A stretch of DNA of 64,000 nucleotides from Streptomyces piniterrae (GCF_005048155.1 NZ_SUMB01000004.1:310001-374000), one strand, 5' to 3'; counted from the stretch's first letter, positions 53,852 through 63,501 are shown. Numbers and translations are program-made. Notes: a model not told the origin generated them from the sequence alone.

Positions 53852-54919
53852 TCAGGAACGACTACTGGTCGCGCCTGCGCGCCCATACCTGTCCACCTCG
53901 TGGAAGAAGCCGTCGATCACCTGCGCCTCACCACGCCTCAGCACCTCGTCGTACACGAACTTGCCGACCGCGAGGTCGAGGACCCCGAGCCCGAACGGCG
54001 AGAACACCACCGGGCGATCCACCGGGATCTCCACCTTCCCGGCCATCACCTCGTGCAGCGTGCCGTCGATGAACTCCCGTCCCCCGGTGAACTTTTCGGT
54101 CAGATGAGGCGAGGTTTCGGCCTTCAGGCAGTGCTCGATGTCGTCGAGCACATTCGCCGAGGCCAGCAGGATCTCGGGGGCCAGATCGCGCAGCGAGACG
54201 TTCAGGACCAGCGGATTGTGCGCGAACCAGGCGGGCTCGTGCACATGCGGAGCCGCCGCGACGGTCGCGAACACCACCAGGTCCGAGGAACGGATCAGCT
54301 CCTCCGCGCTGTCGTGCACGGTGATCCGGCCAGTCTCGCCCGAGCCCTCCAGGTACGACCGGAAGCCTCCCGCATACTCGGCGGACAGGTCGTGCACACC
54401 CACCTCGTCGAAGGACCAGCCGGCCCCCGCGAGATACATGTGGATATGACGGGCGATCAGCCCCGTGCCGATGAACCCGACCCGCTTGGGCCGGGTACGT
54501 CCCGGAGCCCGGGAGAGCCAGTCCGCGGCGAGCGCCGCGGAGGCCGCCGTACGGGCGGCACTGATGATCGAGCTCTCCAGGCACGCGAGGGGATACCCGG
54601 TGTCGTAGTCGTTGAGCACCAGCACGGCGGAGGCCCGGGGAATCCCCGCGGTCACGTTCTCCGGGAAGCTGGAAATCCACTTCAGCCCGTCGACCCGCGT
54701 CCCACCGCCGATGGAGGCGGGCAGCGCGATGATGCGGGAGGACGGGCGGTCCTGGAAACGCAGGAAATACGACGGCGGGTTGACCGTGTCGCCCTCGCCG
54801 TGCACCCGGTAGGCCGCCTCCACCAGATCAATGGTCTGCTGCTCACGGCCGGTCAGAATGCTGTGCACCTGCGAGCCAGGGATCACGGCAAACGGCGGAA
54901 CAAGTTTTTCCGTTGTCAT
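53852..54919 (-). CDS. sbnB: SbnB-like N-(1-amino-1-carboxyl-2-ethyl)-glutamate dehydrogenase
   Basis: This 355-residue member of the ornithine cyclodeaminase/mu-crystallin family has the Rossmann motif 'KRVGFIGTGLIARHIHMYLAG' (~195-215) and 'LKWISSFPENV'. SbnB enzymes oxidise the SbnA product to L-2,3-diaminopropionate, 2-oxoglutarate and NADH. The ATG at 54919 with GGAG six bases upstream is preferred; the frame continues upstream to 55018 through the regulatory repeats. It is first in the leftward sbnB-sbnA unit and has SARP-type repeats 75-91 bp upstream. Confidence 0.94.
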   Translation of the reverse strand: MTTEKLVPPFAVIPGSQVHSILTGREQQTIDLVEAAYRVHGEGDTVNPPSYFLRFQDRPSSRIIALPASIGGGTRVDGLKWISSFPENVTAGIPRASAVLVLNDYDTGYPLACLESSIISAARTAASAALAADWLSRAPGRTRPKRVGFIGTGLIARHIHMYLAGAGWSFDEVGVHDLSAEYAGGFRSYLEGSGETGRITVHDSAEELIRSSDLVVFATVAAAPHVHEPAWFAHNPLVLNVSLRDLAPEILLASANVLDDIEHCLKAETSPHLTEKFTGGREFIDGTLHEVMAGKVEIPVDRPVVFSPFGLGVLDLAVGKFVYDEVLRRGEAQVIDGFFHEVDRYGRAGATSSRS

Positions 54920-54992
54920 CCATAACTCCATTGCAGTGGGAGGGCGGAGCGATTCCCACCCAGTAATCCCGATTTCATGCTCCGCGATGCCA

Positions 54993-55010
54993 CTGACAGC
55001 GTGCTGACGT
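54993..55010 (-). promoter_or_regulatory. Putative SARP operator upstream of sbnB
   Basis: On the minus strand ACGTCAG and CTGTCAG are four bases apart (11-bp period), reading toward sbnB. The same consensus precedes three other transcription units of the cluster. The divergent halogenase promoter shares this 285-bp region and might also be affected. Confidence 0.68.
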
Positions 55011-55204
55011 GCCATCAATCACCGGCGCCACCTCATCAGGCACCAGTCCCACCTGCGACATTCGTCCAACACTTAATGATCTATCCGGCCAATTGACCTG
55101 CTCCTAGGCTCACTTCTCGGTGGCGCCACCCTGGAAGCTTCACTCCCACGGGTCGGAGCCGCCGGATTCCGGAACTCGTGGAGCTACCGAAACAGGAGTC
55201 ACCA

Positions 55205-56755
55205 ATGCTCAACAAAGTCGTGATCGTAGGTGGCGGAACAGCCGGCTGGATGACGGCCTCGTACCTCAAGGCCGCGTTCGGGGAACGAATTCAGATCACT
55301 CTCGTGGAGTCGGGGAACGTCGGCACGGTCGGCGTCGGCGAGGCCACCTTCAGCGACATCCGTCACTTCTTCGAGTTCCTGGGACTCAAGGAGAAGGACT
55401 GGATGCCGGCCTGCAACGCCACCTACAAACTCGCCGTAAGGTTCGAGAACTGGCGCGAGAAGGACCACTACTTCTACCACCCCTTCGAGCAGATGCGGTC
55501 GGTCAACGGCTTCCCGCTCACCGACTGGTGGCTCCACCAGAGCCCGACCGAGCGGTTCGACAAGGACTGCTTCGTCATGGCCTCGGTCATCGACGCCGGG
55601 CGCAGCCCGCGCATGCTGGACGGCACCCTCATCGACCAGCCCTTCGACGAGGGCGCGGACGAGATGCAGGGCCTGACGATGTCCGAGCACCAGGGGAAGA
55701 CCCAGTTCCCCTACGCCTACCACTTCGAGGCCGCACTGCTTGCCAAGTACCTGACGAAGTACGCGGTGGACCGCGGCGTCAAGCACATCGTCGACGACGT
55801 CAAGCAGGTCAACCTGGACGACCGGGGCTGGATCAGCGGCGTCACCACCGCCGAGCACGGCGACCTCACCGGCGACGTGTTCATCGACTGCACCGGATTC
55901 CGCGGCCTGCTGCTGAACAAGGCCCTCGAAGAGCCGTTCATCTCCTACGCGGACACCCTGCCCAACGACAGCGCGGTCGCCCTCCAGGTGCCGATGGACA
56001 TGGAAAAGCGCGGCATCCGCCCGTGCACCACCGCCACCGCCCAGGACGCCGGCTGGATCTGGACGATTCCGCTGATGGGCCGAGTGGGCACCGGATACGT
56101 CTACGCCAAGGACTACCTCTCCCCCGAGGACGCCGAGCGGACCCTGCGCGAGTTCGTCGGCCCCGCCGCGGCGGACGTCGAGGCCAATCACATCAAGATG
56201 CGCATCGGCCGCAGCCGCAATTCCTGGGTCAAGAACTGTGTGGCCATCGGCCTTTCCAGCGGATTCGTGGAGCCGCTGGAGTCCACCGGCATCTTCTTCA
56301 TTCACCACGCCATCGAGCAGCTCGCCAAGAACTTCCCGGGCGAGGACTGGAACCCCACCCACCGCGACCTTTACAACAAGGCCATCGGCAATGTCATGGA
56401 TGGCGTACGGGAATTCCTGGTCCTGCACTACGTCGCGGCGAAGCGGACGGACAACCAGTACTGGCGCGACACCAAGACCCGGGCGATTCCCGATGCCCTC
56501 GCCGAGCGCATCGAGACCTGGAAGACCCAACTCCCCGACTCCGAGACGGTCTTCCCGTACTACCACGGCCTGCCGCCGTACTCGTACATGTGCATTCTGC
56601 TCGGCATGGGCGGCATCGACCTGAAGCCGTCCAGGGCGCTCGCACTGTGCGACGGTTCGGCCGCCGAGCGGGAGTTCTCGGAGATCCGCGAGAAGACGCG
56701 GCGGCTCACCGAGGTACTGCCCCCGGCATACGAGTACTTCGCCCAGCACCACTGA
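55205..56755 (+). CDS. FADH2-dependent tryptophan halogenase, PyrH-like
   Basis: This protein of 516 residues starts at ATG 55205 with AGGAG six bases upstream. Motifs: FAD-binding 'VVIVGGGTAGWMTASYLKAAF', catalytic Lys in 'NATYKLAVRFENW' (~75-87), the halogenase marker 'WIWTIPLMGRVGTGY', and 'SSGFVEPLESTGIFFI' with the catalytic Glu. By recall of family sequences, phrases such as 'MTASYLKAAF', 'FYHPFE', 'QFPYAYHFEA' and the ~515-residue length are closer to the tryptophan 5-halogenase PyrH than to RebH/PrnA (7-) types, so 5-chlorotryptophan is the best guess. Regiochemistry is not certain from motifs. Free tryptophan is the usual substrate, fitting the local trp genes and the flavin reductase downstream. 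Confidence 0.95.
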   Translation: MLNKVVIVGGGTAGWMTASYLKAAFGERIQITLVESGNVGTVGVGEATFSDIRHFFEFLGLKEKDWMPACNATYKLAVRFENWREKDHYFYHPFEQMRSVNGFPLTDWWLHQSPTERFDKDCFVMASVIDAGRSPRMLDGTLIDQPFDEGADEMQGLTMSEHQGKTQFPYAYHFEAALLAKYLTKYAVDRGVKHIVDDVKQVNLDDRGWISGVTTAEHGDLTGDVFIDCTGFRGLLLNKALEEPFISYADTLPNDSAVALQVPMDMEKRGIRPCTTATAQDAGWIWTIPLMGRVGTGYVYAKDYLSPEDAERTLREFVGPAAADVEANHIKMRIGRSRNSWVKNCVAIGLSSGFVEPLESTGIFFIHHAIEQLAKNFPGEDWNPTHRDLYNKAIGNVMDGVREFLVLHYVAAKRTDNQYWRDTKTRAIPDALAERIETWKTQLPDSETVFPYYHGLPPYSYMCILLGMGGIDLKPSRALALCDGSAAEREFSEIREKTRRLTEVLPPAYEYFAQHH

Positions 56756-56777
56756 CCTGGCCGGCGGACCGAGAAGA

Positions 56778-58076
56778 ATGGAAATGCTGGGAATGCACGT
56801 CCTGGAACTCGCGCCGCTCCTCGCCCATGTCCTGGCGGCGCTCGCCATCATCCTGCTGATCGCCCTGGTAGGCCGGAAAGTCGCCCGGATGCTGCGTCAG
56901 CCCGAGGTGATCGGGGAGATCGTGGTCGGCCTGCTCTCCGGGCCGGCCGTGATCGCCCTCCTCGGGCGGGACACCTTCGAAACGATCCTGCCGGACTCCG
57001 TGTTCAAGCTGCTCAAACTGGTCGCCCAGGCCGGTCTGGTGCTGTTCCTGGTCGGCCTGGCCCACAAACTGGGCACCGACCACGACAAGTCGCCACGGAG
57101 CGGCACGGTCTGGGTGGCAGCCGGGTCCCTGGTGCCACCGCTGCTGACCGGCGTGCTCCTGGCCGGTCTGGTACTGCTCACCGATGACACCGCGGCACGC
57201 GGCAGCGCCCCGCTCCCCGCCTTCATCCTGATGGTCGCGGTGTCGATGTCCATCACCGCCGTACCCGTGATGGCACGGATCCTGGCGGACCGCGGAATGT
57301 CCCAATCGGCAGCCGGCCGACTGGCGTTGGCCTCGGCCATCTTCATCGACGCGGCCGGCTGGCTGCTGCTCACCCTCGCCATCAGTCTCGGCAAGGGAAG
57401 CCTCGCGGATGTGCTGCACTCGGTCCGGGCACTCGCGTTCGGCGCGGTGTGCGCGCTGGCCGTCCGCTACGGGCTGCGCAGTCAGATGGCCAGGAACGCC
57501 TGCCGACGGCTGCCGCGGACCGTGACGGTGATCCTCGGCGCGACGGCCCTGGCGGTCGCGCTGGCGATGGAACACCTCGGCATGACCGCGATTCTCGGCG
57601 CCGCCCTGGTGGGCCTGTCGATCCCGCAGGACAAGAACGCGCCCTGGGAACATGCGGTGGCCACCGTCTCCCGGGCGGGCGGCGCACTGGCACCCGCCTT
57701 CTTCGTGGTCACCGGCATCACCGTGCTCACCGGTTCGCTCTCCCACGCCTCCTGGCTGCTGATCGCCGCGGCCGTCGTACTCGGTTGTCTGGGCAAGGGG
57801 CTCGGCGGCTATCTGGGGGCGCGCCGCGGCGGCCAGTCCAAGCAGACGGCACGCACCATCGCCGTACTCATGAACACCCGAGGGCTCACCGAACTGATCG
57901 TCCTCCAGGCCGGCCTCAGCTCCGGAATTCTGACGGCGCACATGGTCCTACCGCTGATCGTGATGGCGCTGACCACCACAGCCATGGCGGGACCGCTCCT
58001 GAGTCTCCTCGACCGCGGAGCAAGCCACCTCGCGCCCGGGGCGGCCCCCGCAGCAACAGAAAGCAGCATCCGATGA
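56778..58076 (+). CDS. CPA2-family cation/proton antiporter
   Basis: This 432-residue membrane protein has about 12-13 helices and Na+/H+ exchanger features, including 'QPEVIGEIVVGLLSGPAVI' near the N-terminus, 'SMSITAVPVMARILAD' and 'FIDAAGWLLLTLAI' (candidate ion-binding Asp), and 'TRGLTELIVLQAGLSSG' near the end. It begins 22 bp after the halogenase stop and overlaps the flavin reductase (ATGA), so all three are one operon. Similar antiporters occur in glycopeptide and other halogenated NRPS clusters; a role in export or ion balance is usually proposed. Confidence 0.92.
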   Translation: MEMLGMHVLELAPLLAHVLAALAIILLIALVGRKVARMLRQPEVIGEIVVGLLSGPAVIALLGRDTFETILPDSVFKLLKLVAQAGLVLFLVGLAHKLGTDHDKSPRSGTVWVAAGSLVPPLLTGVLLAGLVLLTDDTAARGSAPLPAFILMVAVSMSITAVPVMARILADRGMSQSAAGRLALASAIFIDAAGWLLLTLAISLGKGSLADVLHSVRALAFGAVCALAVRYGLRSQMARNACRRLPRTVTVILGATALAVALAMEHLGMTAILGAALVGLSIPQDKNAPWEHAVATVSRAGGALAPAFFVVTGITVLTGSLSHASWLLIAAAVVLGCLGKGLGGYLGARRGGQSKQTARTIAVLMNTRGLTELIVLQAGLSSGILTAHMVLPLIVMALTTTAMAGPLLSLLDRGASHLAPGAAPAATESSIR

Positions 58077-58597
58077 CCGATCGCACCGTAAACGTCGAAG
58101 CGGAGGCCGACAAGGCGACGCCCGACAGCTTCCGCATGATGATGAGCGGCTTCCCGACCGGCGTCGGCGTGGTCACCTCCACCGGTCACGACGGGGCGCC
58201 GAGGGGCATGACGTGCTCCTCGGTGTGCAGCGTCTCCCTCGAACCGCCGACGCTGCTGGTCTGCCTGCGCGACGGCAGCCCCACCCTGGAAGCGATCGTG
58301 GAGCGGGGCACCTTCGCGGTGAACCTGCTGCACGAGGGGGCACAGGAGGTCGCCGAGCTCTTCGCCTCCGGCAACCCGAACCGCTTCCACATGGTCCCGT
58401 GGGAGCAGGCGACGGACGCGGGCGGGCCGCATCTGGCCCGCGACTCGCACACCGTCGCCGACTGCGACGTGGTCATGACCCACCGGACCGGCGACCATGT
58501 CACCGTCTTCGGCAAGGCACGCCTGATCACCCGCAGGCACGCCCTTCCGCCACTCCTCTACGGGCTGCGGCAGTTCCGCACCTGGTCCCAGAACTGA
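58073..58597 (+). CDS. Flavin reductase for the halogenase
   Basis: This protein of 174 residues belongs to the short-chain flavin reductase (HpaC-like) family: 'FRMMMSGFPTGVGVVTSTG', 'GMTCSSVCSVSLEPPTLLVCL' and 'FAVNLLHEGAQEVAELFAS', ending 'YGLRQFRTW'. It supplies reduced FAD to the tryptophan halogenase two genes upstream. The ATG overlaps the antiporter stop as ATGA. It is the last gene of the halogenase operon and probably the right-hand end of the peptide cluster. Confidence 0.94.
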   Translation: MTDRTVNVEAEADKATPDSFRMMMSGFPTGVGVVTSTGHDGAPRGMTCSSVCSVSLEPPTLLVCLRDGSPTLEAIVERGTFAVNLLHEGAQEVAELFASGNPNRFHMVPWEQATDAGGPHLARDSHTVADCDVVMTHRTGDHVTVFGKARLITRRHALPPLLYGLRQFRTWSQN

Positions 58598-58767
58598 CCC
58601 TCCATCACCAATCAACAGCGCCACCAGGTCTGTCCCTGTCCCCGGGGTCAGACCTTCGCGCGTTTGCACGGGCGCGCCACCAGAAGGCGAGAACTTACCT
58701 TTGACGGCGCGTACCGTCATGTGTCAGTCTCAACTTACATACTCCGCGACGCGGGAGAGGGTGGCCT

Positions 58768-59097
58768 ATGACGAGCGAGGACCTGCTGACACATCTCGCC
58801 GCGTTCGGCCACCGGCAACGACTCCGCGCCCTCGCCGAACTCGCCGACGGCCGCATGCAGATCAGCGAACTGGCCCGCCGTCTGGAGATGTCCCGGCCAC
58901 TGCTCTACATGCACCTGAAACGCCTGGAGAAGGCCGGCCTCGTCACCGGACACCTGGAGCTCGCCCGGGAAGGCAGGACGCTGAAGTACTTCGAACTGGC
59001 GCCGTTCGACATCCACCTGAACATCACCACGATCACCGGGGCCGTCGCACAGGACACGGAAGGGCACGTCAACATGAAGAAGGGGACCCCGACATGA
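58768..59097 (+). CDS. ArsR-like winged-helix regulator
   Basis: This protein of 109 residues has a winged-helix DNA-binding fold of ArsR/PadR size: 'RQRLRALAELADGRMQISELARRLEMSRPLLYMHLKRLEKAGLVTG' followed by the wing 'EGRTLKYFELAPF'. No metal-binding Cys pair is visible. It is first in a five-gene rightward operon with ATGA overlaps, ending in an ABC exporter, and probably controls it. ATG 58768 follows GAGGG. Confidence 0.9.
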   Translation: MTSEDLLTHLAAFGHRQRLRALAELADGRMQISELARRLEMSRPLLYMHLKRLEKAGLVTGHLELAREGRTLKYFELAPFDIHLNITTITGAVAQDTEGHVNMKKGTPT

Positions 59098-59327
59098 CCG
59101 GCGCCGTCATCACCATCGCCGTCATCCTGCTCGTCGTGGGTGGTATCACGGGAAGCGTCATCGCGTTCTTCCGACTGCAACGCCACCGTGCCGACGCCGC
59201 CGCCATGGCCGCGTACCGGAAACTGGCCGAGGAGTCGACAGCCGTCCAGCAGGCCGTGCAGGGCCAGTTGAGCGCGCTCGACGAGCGGGTGAAGTCCGTC
59301 GAGGGTTTGCTGCGGAGCGTCGGATGA
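59094..59327 (+). CDS. Small membrane protein with one helix and a coiled-coil tail
   Basis: This 77-residue protein has one N-terminal membrane segment ('AVITIAVILLVVGGITGSVIAFF', ~3-25) and a cytoplasmic helix with heptad-like repeats ('VQQAVQGQLSALDERVKSVEGLLRSV'). It overlaps the upstream regulator (ATGA) and the downstream sensor-domain gene (ATGA). Its position suggests a partner or regulator of the exporter. No family is recognised. Confidence 0.82.
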   Translation: MTGAVITIAVILLVVGGITGSVIAFFRLQRHRADAAAMAAYRKLAEESTAVQQAVQGQLSALDERVKSVEGLLRSVG

Positions 59328-60112
59328 TCAACCTCCTGCCCGGCAGCCGACTGCCGGTCCACCGCAACCCGCTGCGGATGCTGCTCTCCGCCGCACCCTG
59401 GCGCGCGACCGGCTACCTGGCCGGCTACCTGCTGGCGGGCCCCTTACTGTTCGCCGTCGCGACCACCGCCGTGGTGCTCGCGCTCGTGTTCACCCAGTTC
59501 ACCATCACGGTGGCGCTGACCATCGGCTCGGCCTGGGTCGTACGCTGCTGCGCCCAGGTCGAACGAGGCCGCGCCCTCCTGGTCGACAAACCGATCCCGC
59601 ACTCCTATCCAGAACCCGCAAAACCCGGCCTCGCCGAGCAGCTCAAGGCCCGCTGCGGCGACCCCGTGTTCTTCAGGGACTGCGTCTGCCTGGTCGTGAT
59701 GTTCCCCTTCCTCCTGCTGCTCGACCTCCTCGCGCTGCTGGTGTGGCTGGTCCTCCTCGCAGGCGTCTCCCTGCCGTTGTGGTTCTGGTCCATCAACTCT
59801 CTTCAACCGGATGGCAGTTGGACCCACGGCGCATGGATCGGCGGACCCGACGACGGCGACCCGGGCGTACGGATCGACAACTGGCCCGCCGCCCTGATCC
59901 TCGCCGCGATCTGCCTCGCCCTCGCGATGTACGCCGGCTATCTCGTCGTCGGCGCCGCCCGACTGCATCTGACCGTCACCCACAACCTGCTCCGCCCGCC
60001 CCCCGACCCACTGGCACGGGCCAAGCGGATCCTCACCGAGCCCGGCCCTCTCGCGCTCGTATCAACCGGCCCACGTTCCGGACTCACCACCAGCGAAGGA
60101 CAGAGCACATGA
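59324..60112 (+). CDS. Membrane protein with putative sensor domain
   Basis: This 262-residue protein has about four membrane helices: 'GYLLAGPLLFAVATTAVVLALVF', 'VALTIGSAWVVRCC', 'CLVVMFPFLLLLDLLALLVWLVLLAGVSLPLWF' and 'ALILAAICLALAMYAGYLVVG'. The layout, with an N-terminal pair, an amphipathic link and a C-terminal pair, resembles the 'putative sensor' domain found before histidine kinases in actinobacteria, here without any kinase domain. Overlaps at both ends tie it to the regulator and exporter genes. Confidence 0.75.
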   Translation: MINLLPGSRLPVHRNPLRMLLSAAPWRATGYLAGYLLAGPLLFAVATTAVVLALVFTQFTITVALTIGSAWVVRCCAQVERGRALLVDKPIPHSYPEPAKPGLAEQLKARCGDPVFFRDCVCLVVMFPFLLLLDLLALLVWLVLLAGVSLPLWFWSINSLQPDGSWTHGAWIGGPDDGDPGVRIDNWPAALILAAICLALAMYAGYLVVGAARLHLTVTHNLLRPPPDPLARAKRILTEPGPLALVSTGPRSGLTTSEGQST

Positions 60113-60906
60113 CGGGGACAGCGAGCCCGTACGCCCGGGACGTCGTACGACTCGAATCCGTACGCAAGGTCTACGGCAGATCCAAGAACCAGGTGGCCGC
60201 CCTCGACGGAGTGACGATCGGCTTACCGCGCGGCACCTTCACCGCGGTGATGGGCCCCTCCGGCTCCGGCAAGAGCACCTTCCTGCACTGCGCCGCCGGA
60301 CTCGACCGGCCCACGTCGGGCAAGGTACTGCTCGACGGCGAGGACCTCTCACCGCTCAAGGAACGCGAGCTGACCAAGCTGCGCCGCGAGCGGATCGGCT
60401 TCATCTTCCAGGCGTTCAACCTGCTCCCCGCGCTCAACGTGGTGGACAACGTCACCATGCCGCTCCGCCTCGCCGGCCGCCGGCCCAAGAAAGCCGCGGT
60501 GGACGAGGTACTTGAGCGCGTCGGACTCTCGGCACGCCGCAACAACCGCCCCGGCGAACTCTCCGGCGGCCAGCAACAGCGCGTCGCCATCGCCCGCGCA
60601 CTGATCACGCAACCCGCGGTCATCTTCGGCGACGAACCGACCGGCGCCCTCGACACCTACGCCGCCCGCGAGGTTCTCACCCTGCTGCGCGAGGCCGTCC
60701 GGGAAGCGGGGCAGACCATGGTGATGGTCACCCACGACCCGGTGGCCGCGGCACACGCCGACCGCGTGCTGTTCCTCGCCGACGGACAGTTCGTCAGCCA
60801 CCTGGACTGGCCGACCGCCGACCAGGTCGCCGAACGCATGACACACCTGGGCGCCTGGGGCCAGGACTCGGCCGCCGTACGGGCCGGACATGGGGTGCCC
60901 CGGTGA
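60109..60906 (+). CDS. ABC transporter ATPase (MacB/LolD-like)
   Basis: This 265-residue ATPase has Walker A '[18 protein letters not shown]', Q-loop 'FQAFNLLP', signature '[15 protein letters not shown]', Walker B '[12 protein letters not shown]' and the H-loop '[15 protein letters not shown]'. It overlaps the previous gene (ATGA) and the permease (GTGA). It energises the FtsX-type permease encoded next. These type VII exporters drive peptide or lipid transport by mechanotransmission, often for antimicrobial peptide resistance. Confidence 0.96.
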   Translation: MTGTASPYARDVVRLESVRKVYGRSKNQVAALDGVTIGLPRGTFTAVMGPSGSGKSTFLHCAAGLDRPTSGKVLLDGEDLSPLKERELTKLRRERIGFIFQAFNLLPALNVVDNVTMPLRLAGRRPKKAAVDEVLERVGLSARRNNRPGELSGGQQQRVAIARALITQPAVIFGDEPTGALDTYAAREVLTLLREAVREAGQTMVMVTHDPVAAAHADRVLFLADGQFVSHLDWPTADQVAERMTHLGAWGQDSAAVRAGHGVPR

Positions 60907-63452
60907 TCGGAGTCGCGATCCGCACCCTGCGGTTCCACAAGGGCGGCTTCATCGCCTCCTTCATCGCGCTGTTCTTCGGCGCCACCATCGTCATCGGCTG
61001 CGGCGGCCTCTTCGAGACCGGCCTGCACAGCGCCGCACCCCCGCAACGGCTCGGCGCCGCACCGATCCTGGTCACCGGCGACCAGAGCCACCCCGGCACC
61101 CACGGGGAGTACGTCTTCACCGAACGCCTCCGCATGGACGCCGCCCTCACCGACACGATCAGCGCCGTACCCGGGGTGGCCCACGCCCTCCCGGACGTAT
61201 CCTTCGACGCCACCCTGGTACGGAACGGCGACAAGGAATCCGCCACACAGGTATCGGGCCACGGCTGGTCCTCCGCCCGGCTCGCCCCGTACCGGATCAC
61301 CGAGGGCACCGCGCCCTCCAGGCCCGGCCAGATCGTGCTCGACGCACGGCTCGCCGCAAAGGCCGGGCTGAGCCCCGGCGATCAGACCCAACTGCTGGTC
61401 AGCGGCGGCGCCAAGCGGTTCACGATCTCCGGTCTGGCCACCGGCACCGGCGACCAGAACACCCTCTTCCTCGCCGACCGGGCCGCCGGACAGATCGCCG
61501 GCCGGCCCGACAAGGTCGACAACATCGGCGTGCTCACCGCACCCGGCGCCGACCGCGACCAAGTCGCACAGGACATCAGGAAGGCACTGGACGGCCGACC
61601 CGCCTCCGTACTGACCGGCGACCAGCGCGGCTGGGCGGAGAATCCCACCATCGTCACCGACGGCACCAAACTGGTCACCCTCGCCTCGGTGTTCGGCGGC
61701 CTGTCCGCCATGGTCACCATCTTCGTGGTGTCCAGCACCATGGGCCTGTCGATCCAGCAGCGGCAACGCGAAATGGCCCTGCTGCGGGCCATCGGCACCA
61801 CGCCGGGACAGCTGCGCCGCATGATCCTCGGCGAGACCCTGTTCGTCGCCCTCATCGCCACCGCGCTCGCCTGCTACCCCGGCCCCCACGTCGGAAAATG
61901 GCTGCTCAGCGCCTTCGCCAGCGGCGACGTGGTGCCCGACGCCCTGGCGTACCGGGCCGGTTGGATCCCGATGGTGATCGGCGTGGGCGCCGCACTGCTC
62001 ACCGCGCTGGGCGCGGCCTTCCTCTCCGCCCGCAGCGCGGCACGCACCCGACCGACCGAGGCACTCGCCGAAGCCTCCCTGCAACGCAAGTGGTTCAGCG
62101 TCCCCCGGCTGCTCTTCGCACTGCTCTTCCTCGGCGGCGGCGCCGCGCTCGCCCTGGTCACCGCGAGCCTGGACGGCCCCATGGCGGGCAGCACCGCGAC
62201 CCCGGCCGCGATGCTGTGGACGGTCGGCTTCGGCCTGCTCGGCCCGGGTCTCGCCAAGGCCATCACCGCCGTACTCCACTGGCCGCTGCGCGCGGTGACC
62301 GGGCTCTCCGGACGCCTCGCCACCCTCAACGCCAAGGCACGCAGCAGCCGTATGGCCGGAGCGGTGATGCCCGTCATGCTCGCCACCGGTCTGGCCACCG
62401 CACTGATCTATCTGCAGACCACCCAGTCCAGCGGCTCCCAGCAGGCATTCGACGAGAACATGCGAGCCGACCTGGTGGTCACCTCCGCCGCCGGCGGACT
62501 GCCACCGTCCATGGTGGACACCATCAGGAAGCAGCCCGGGGTGGCGGCCGCCTCCGCCCAGGTCTCCAGCCTCGGATATCTGGAACCCAAGACCCCACCC
62601 ACACAGTCCGAGATCGACGAGGGCGACTTCGAGCCCACGGAGATGCCACTGCAGGGCGTCACCTCCGAGGGCGTGACCGGCACCACGGCCTTCCGCGCCA
62701 AGACCGGCAGCCTCGACGCGCTGCACGGCAACACCGTCGCGCTGCCCACTTCGGCCACCGCCGGACACAAGATCGGCGACCAGGTCCCGATGCGACTGGG
62801 CGACGGAACCGAGGTCCGACTCAAACTGGTCGCCACCGTCGACGCCCGCCGCGGCTACGAAACCGCGCTACTGCCCGCCGCACTCCTCGCCCCGCACACC
62901 GACTCCGGTCTGATCCCCCAGATCACGGTGACCGCCGCACCAGGAACGGACCACGCCCGCCTGACGGAGACCCTGTCGGCGCTGGCCAAGAACCAACCCG
63001 GCCTGAACGTGCTCCCCCGGAGCACCGTCAGCGCGGTGCACCAGAACGAGGACGACACCCAGGCCTGGATGGCGTACATGGTCCTCGGAGTCGTCATCGC
63101 CTACTCGACCATCGCCCTCGTCAACACCCAGGTCCTCGCGACCACCGAGCGGCGGCGGGAGTTCATGCTGCAACGGCTCATCGGGGCCACCCGCAGGCAG
63201 GTGCTGCGGATGATGACGGTGGAGGCGATCCTGGTCTCGGTGGCCGGCATCGTGCTCGGCGTACTGGTCGCGGTGCTGACGTTGGTGCCGCTGAGCCTGA
63301 GCGTGCTGGGCAAGCCGACTCCGGAGGGCCCGCCGTGGATCTTCGCCACGGTGGTGGCCGCCGCCTTCGCACTGACCCTGTTCACCACACTCCTCTCGGC
63401 CACTCTGGTGCTGCGCCACCGGCCCGGCGGGGTGGTGGGAATCCGCGAGTGA
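60903..63452 (+). CDS. FtsX-family ABC permease, long two-domain form
   Basis: This 849-residue permease has an N-terminal helix ('GGFIASFIALFFGATIVIGCGGL'), an extracytoplasmic domain (~50-250), three FtsX helices (~260-390, with 'IQQRQREMALLRAIGTTPGQLRRMILGETL'), then a second extracytoplasmic domain (~510-720) and a second FtsX block (~725-845, 'TTERRREFMLQRLIGATRRQVLRMMTVEAI'). The duplicated 'REM..LRAIG' and 'REF.LQRLIG' motifs are the ATPase coupling helices. It begins with GTG overlapping the ATPase stop (GTGA) and is followed by a very strong hairpin. Function: ATP-driven export or membrane-stress detoxification. Confidence 0.95.
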   Translation: MIGVAIRTLRFHKGGFIASFIALFFGATIVIGCGGLFETGLHSAAPPQRLGAAPILVTGDQSHPGTHGEYVFTERLRMDAALTDTISAVPGVAHALPDVSFDATLVRNGDKESATQVSGHGWSSARLAPYRITEGTAPSRPGQIVLDARLAAKAGLSPGDQTQLLVSGGAKRFTISGLATGTGDQNTLFLADRAAGQIAGRPDKVDNIGVLTAPGADRDQVAQDIRKALDGRPASVLTGDQRGWAENPTIVTDGTKLVTLASVFGGLSAMVTIFVVSSTMGLSIQQRQREMALLRAIGTTPGQLRRMILGETLFVALIATALACYPGPHVGKWLLSAFASGDVVPDALAYRAGWIPMVIGVGAALLTALGAAFLSARSAARTRPTEALAEASLQRKWFSVPRLLFALLFLGGGAALALVTASLDGPMAGSTATPAAMLWTVGFGLLGPGLAKAITAVLHWPLRAVTGLSGRLATLNAKARSSRMAGAVMPVMLATGLATALIYLQTTQSSGSQQAFDENMRADLVVTSAAGGLPPSMVDTIRKQPGVAAASAQVSSLGYLEPKTPPTQSEIDEGDFEPTEMPLQGVTSEGVTGTTAFRAKTGSLDALHGNTVALPTSATAGHKIGDQVPMRLGDGTEVRLKLVATVDARRGYETALLPAALLAPHTDSGLIPQITVTAAPGTDHARLTETLSALAKNQPGLNVLPRSTVSAVHQNEDDTQAWMAYMVLGVVIAYSTIALVNTQVLATTERRREFMLQRLIGATRRQVLRMMTVEAILVSVAGIVLGVLVAVLTLVPLSLSVLGKPTPEGPPWIFATVVAAAFALTLFTTLLSATLVLRHRPGGVVGIRE

Positions 63453-63460
63453 CCACGCAC

Positions 63461-63501
63461 GACGCGTCCCCGGCCATGGCTTCCATGGCCGGGGACGCGT
63501 C
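63461..63501. terminator. Very strong hairpin terminator
   Basis: 19-bp perfect arms (GACGCGTCCCCGGCCATGG and its complement) around a three-base loop, eight bases after the permease stop. It separates the ABC operon from the convergent regulator gene and may serve both. Confidence 0.88.
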
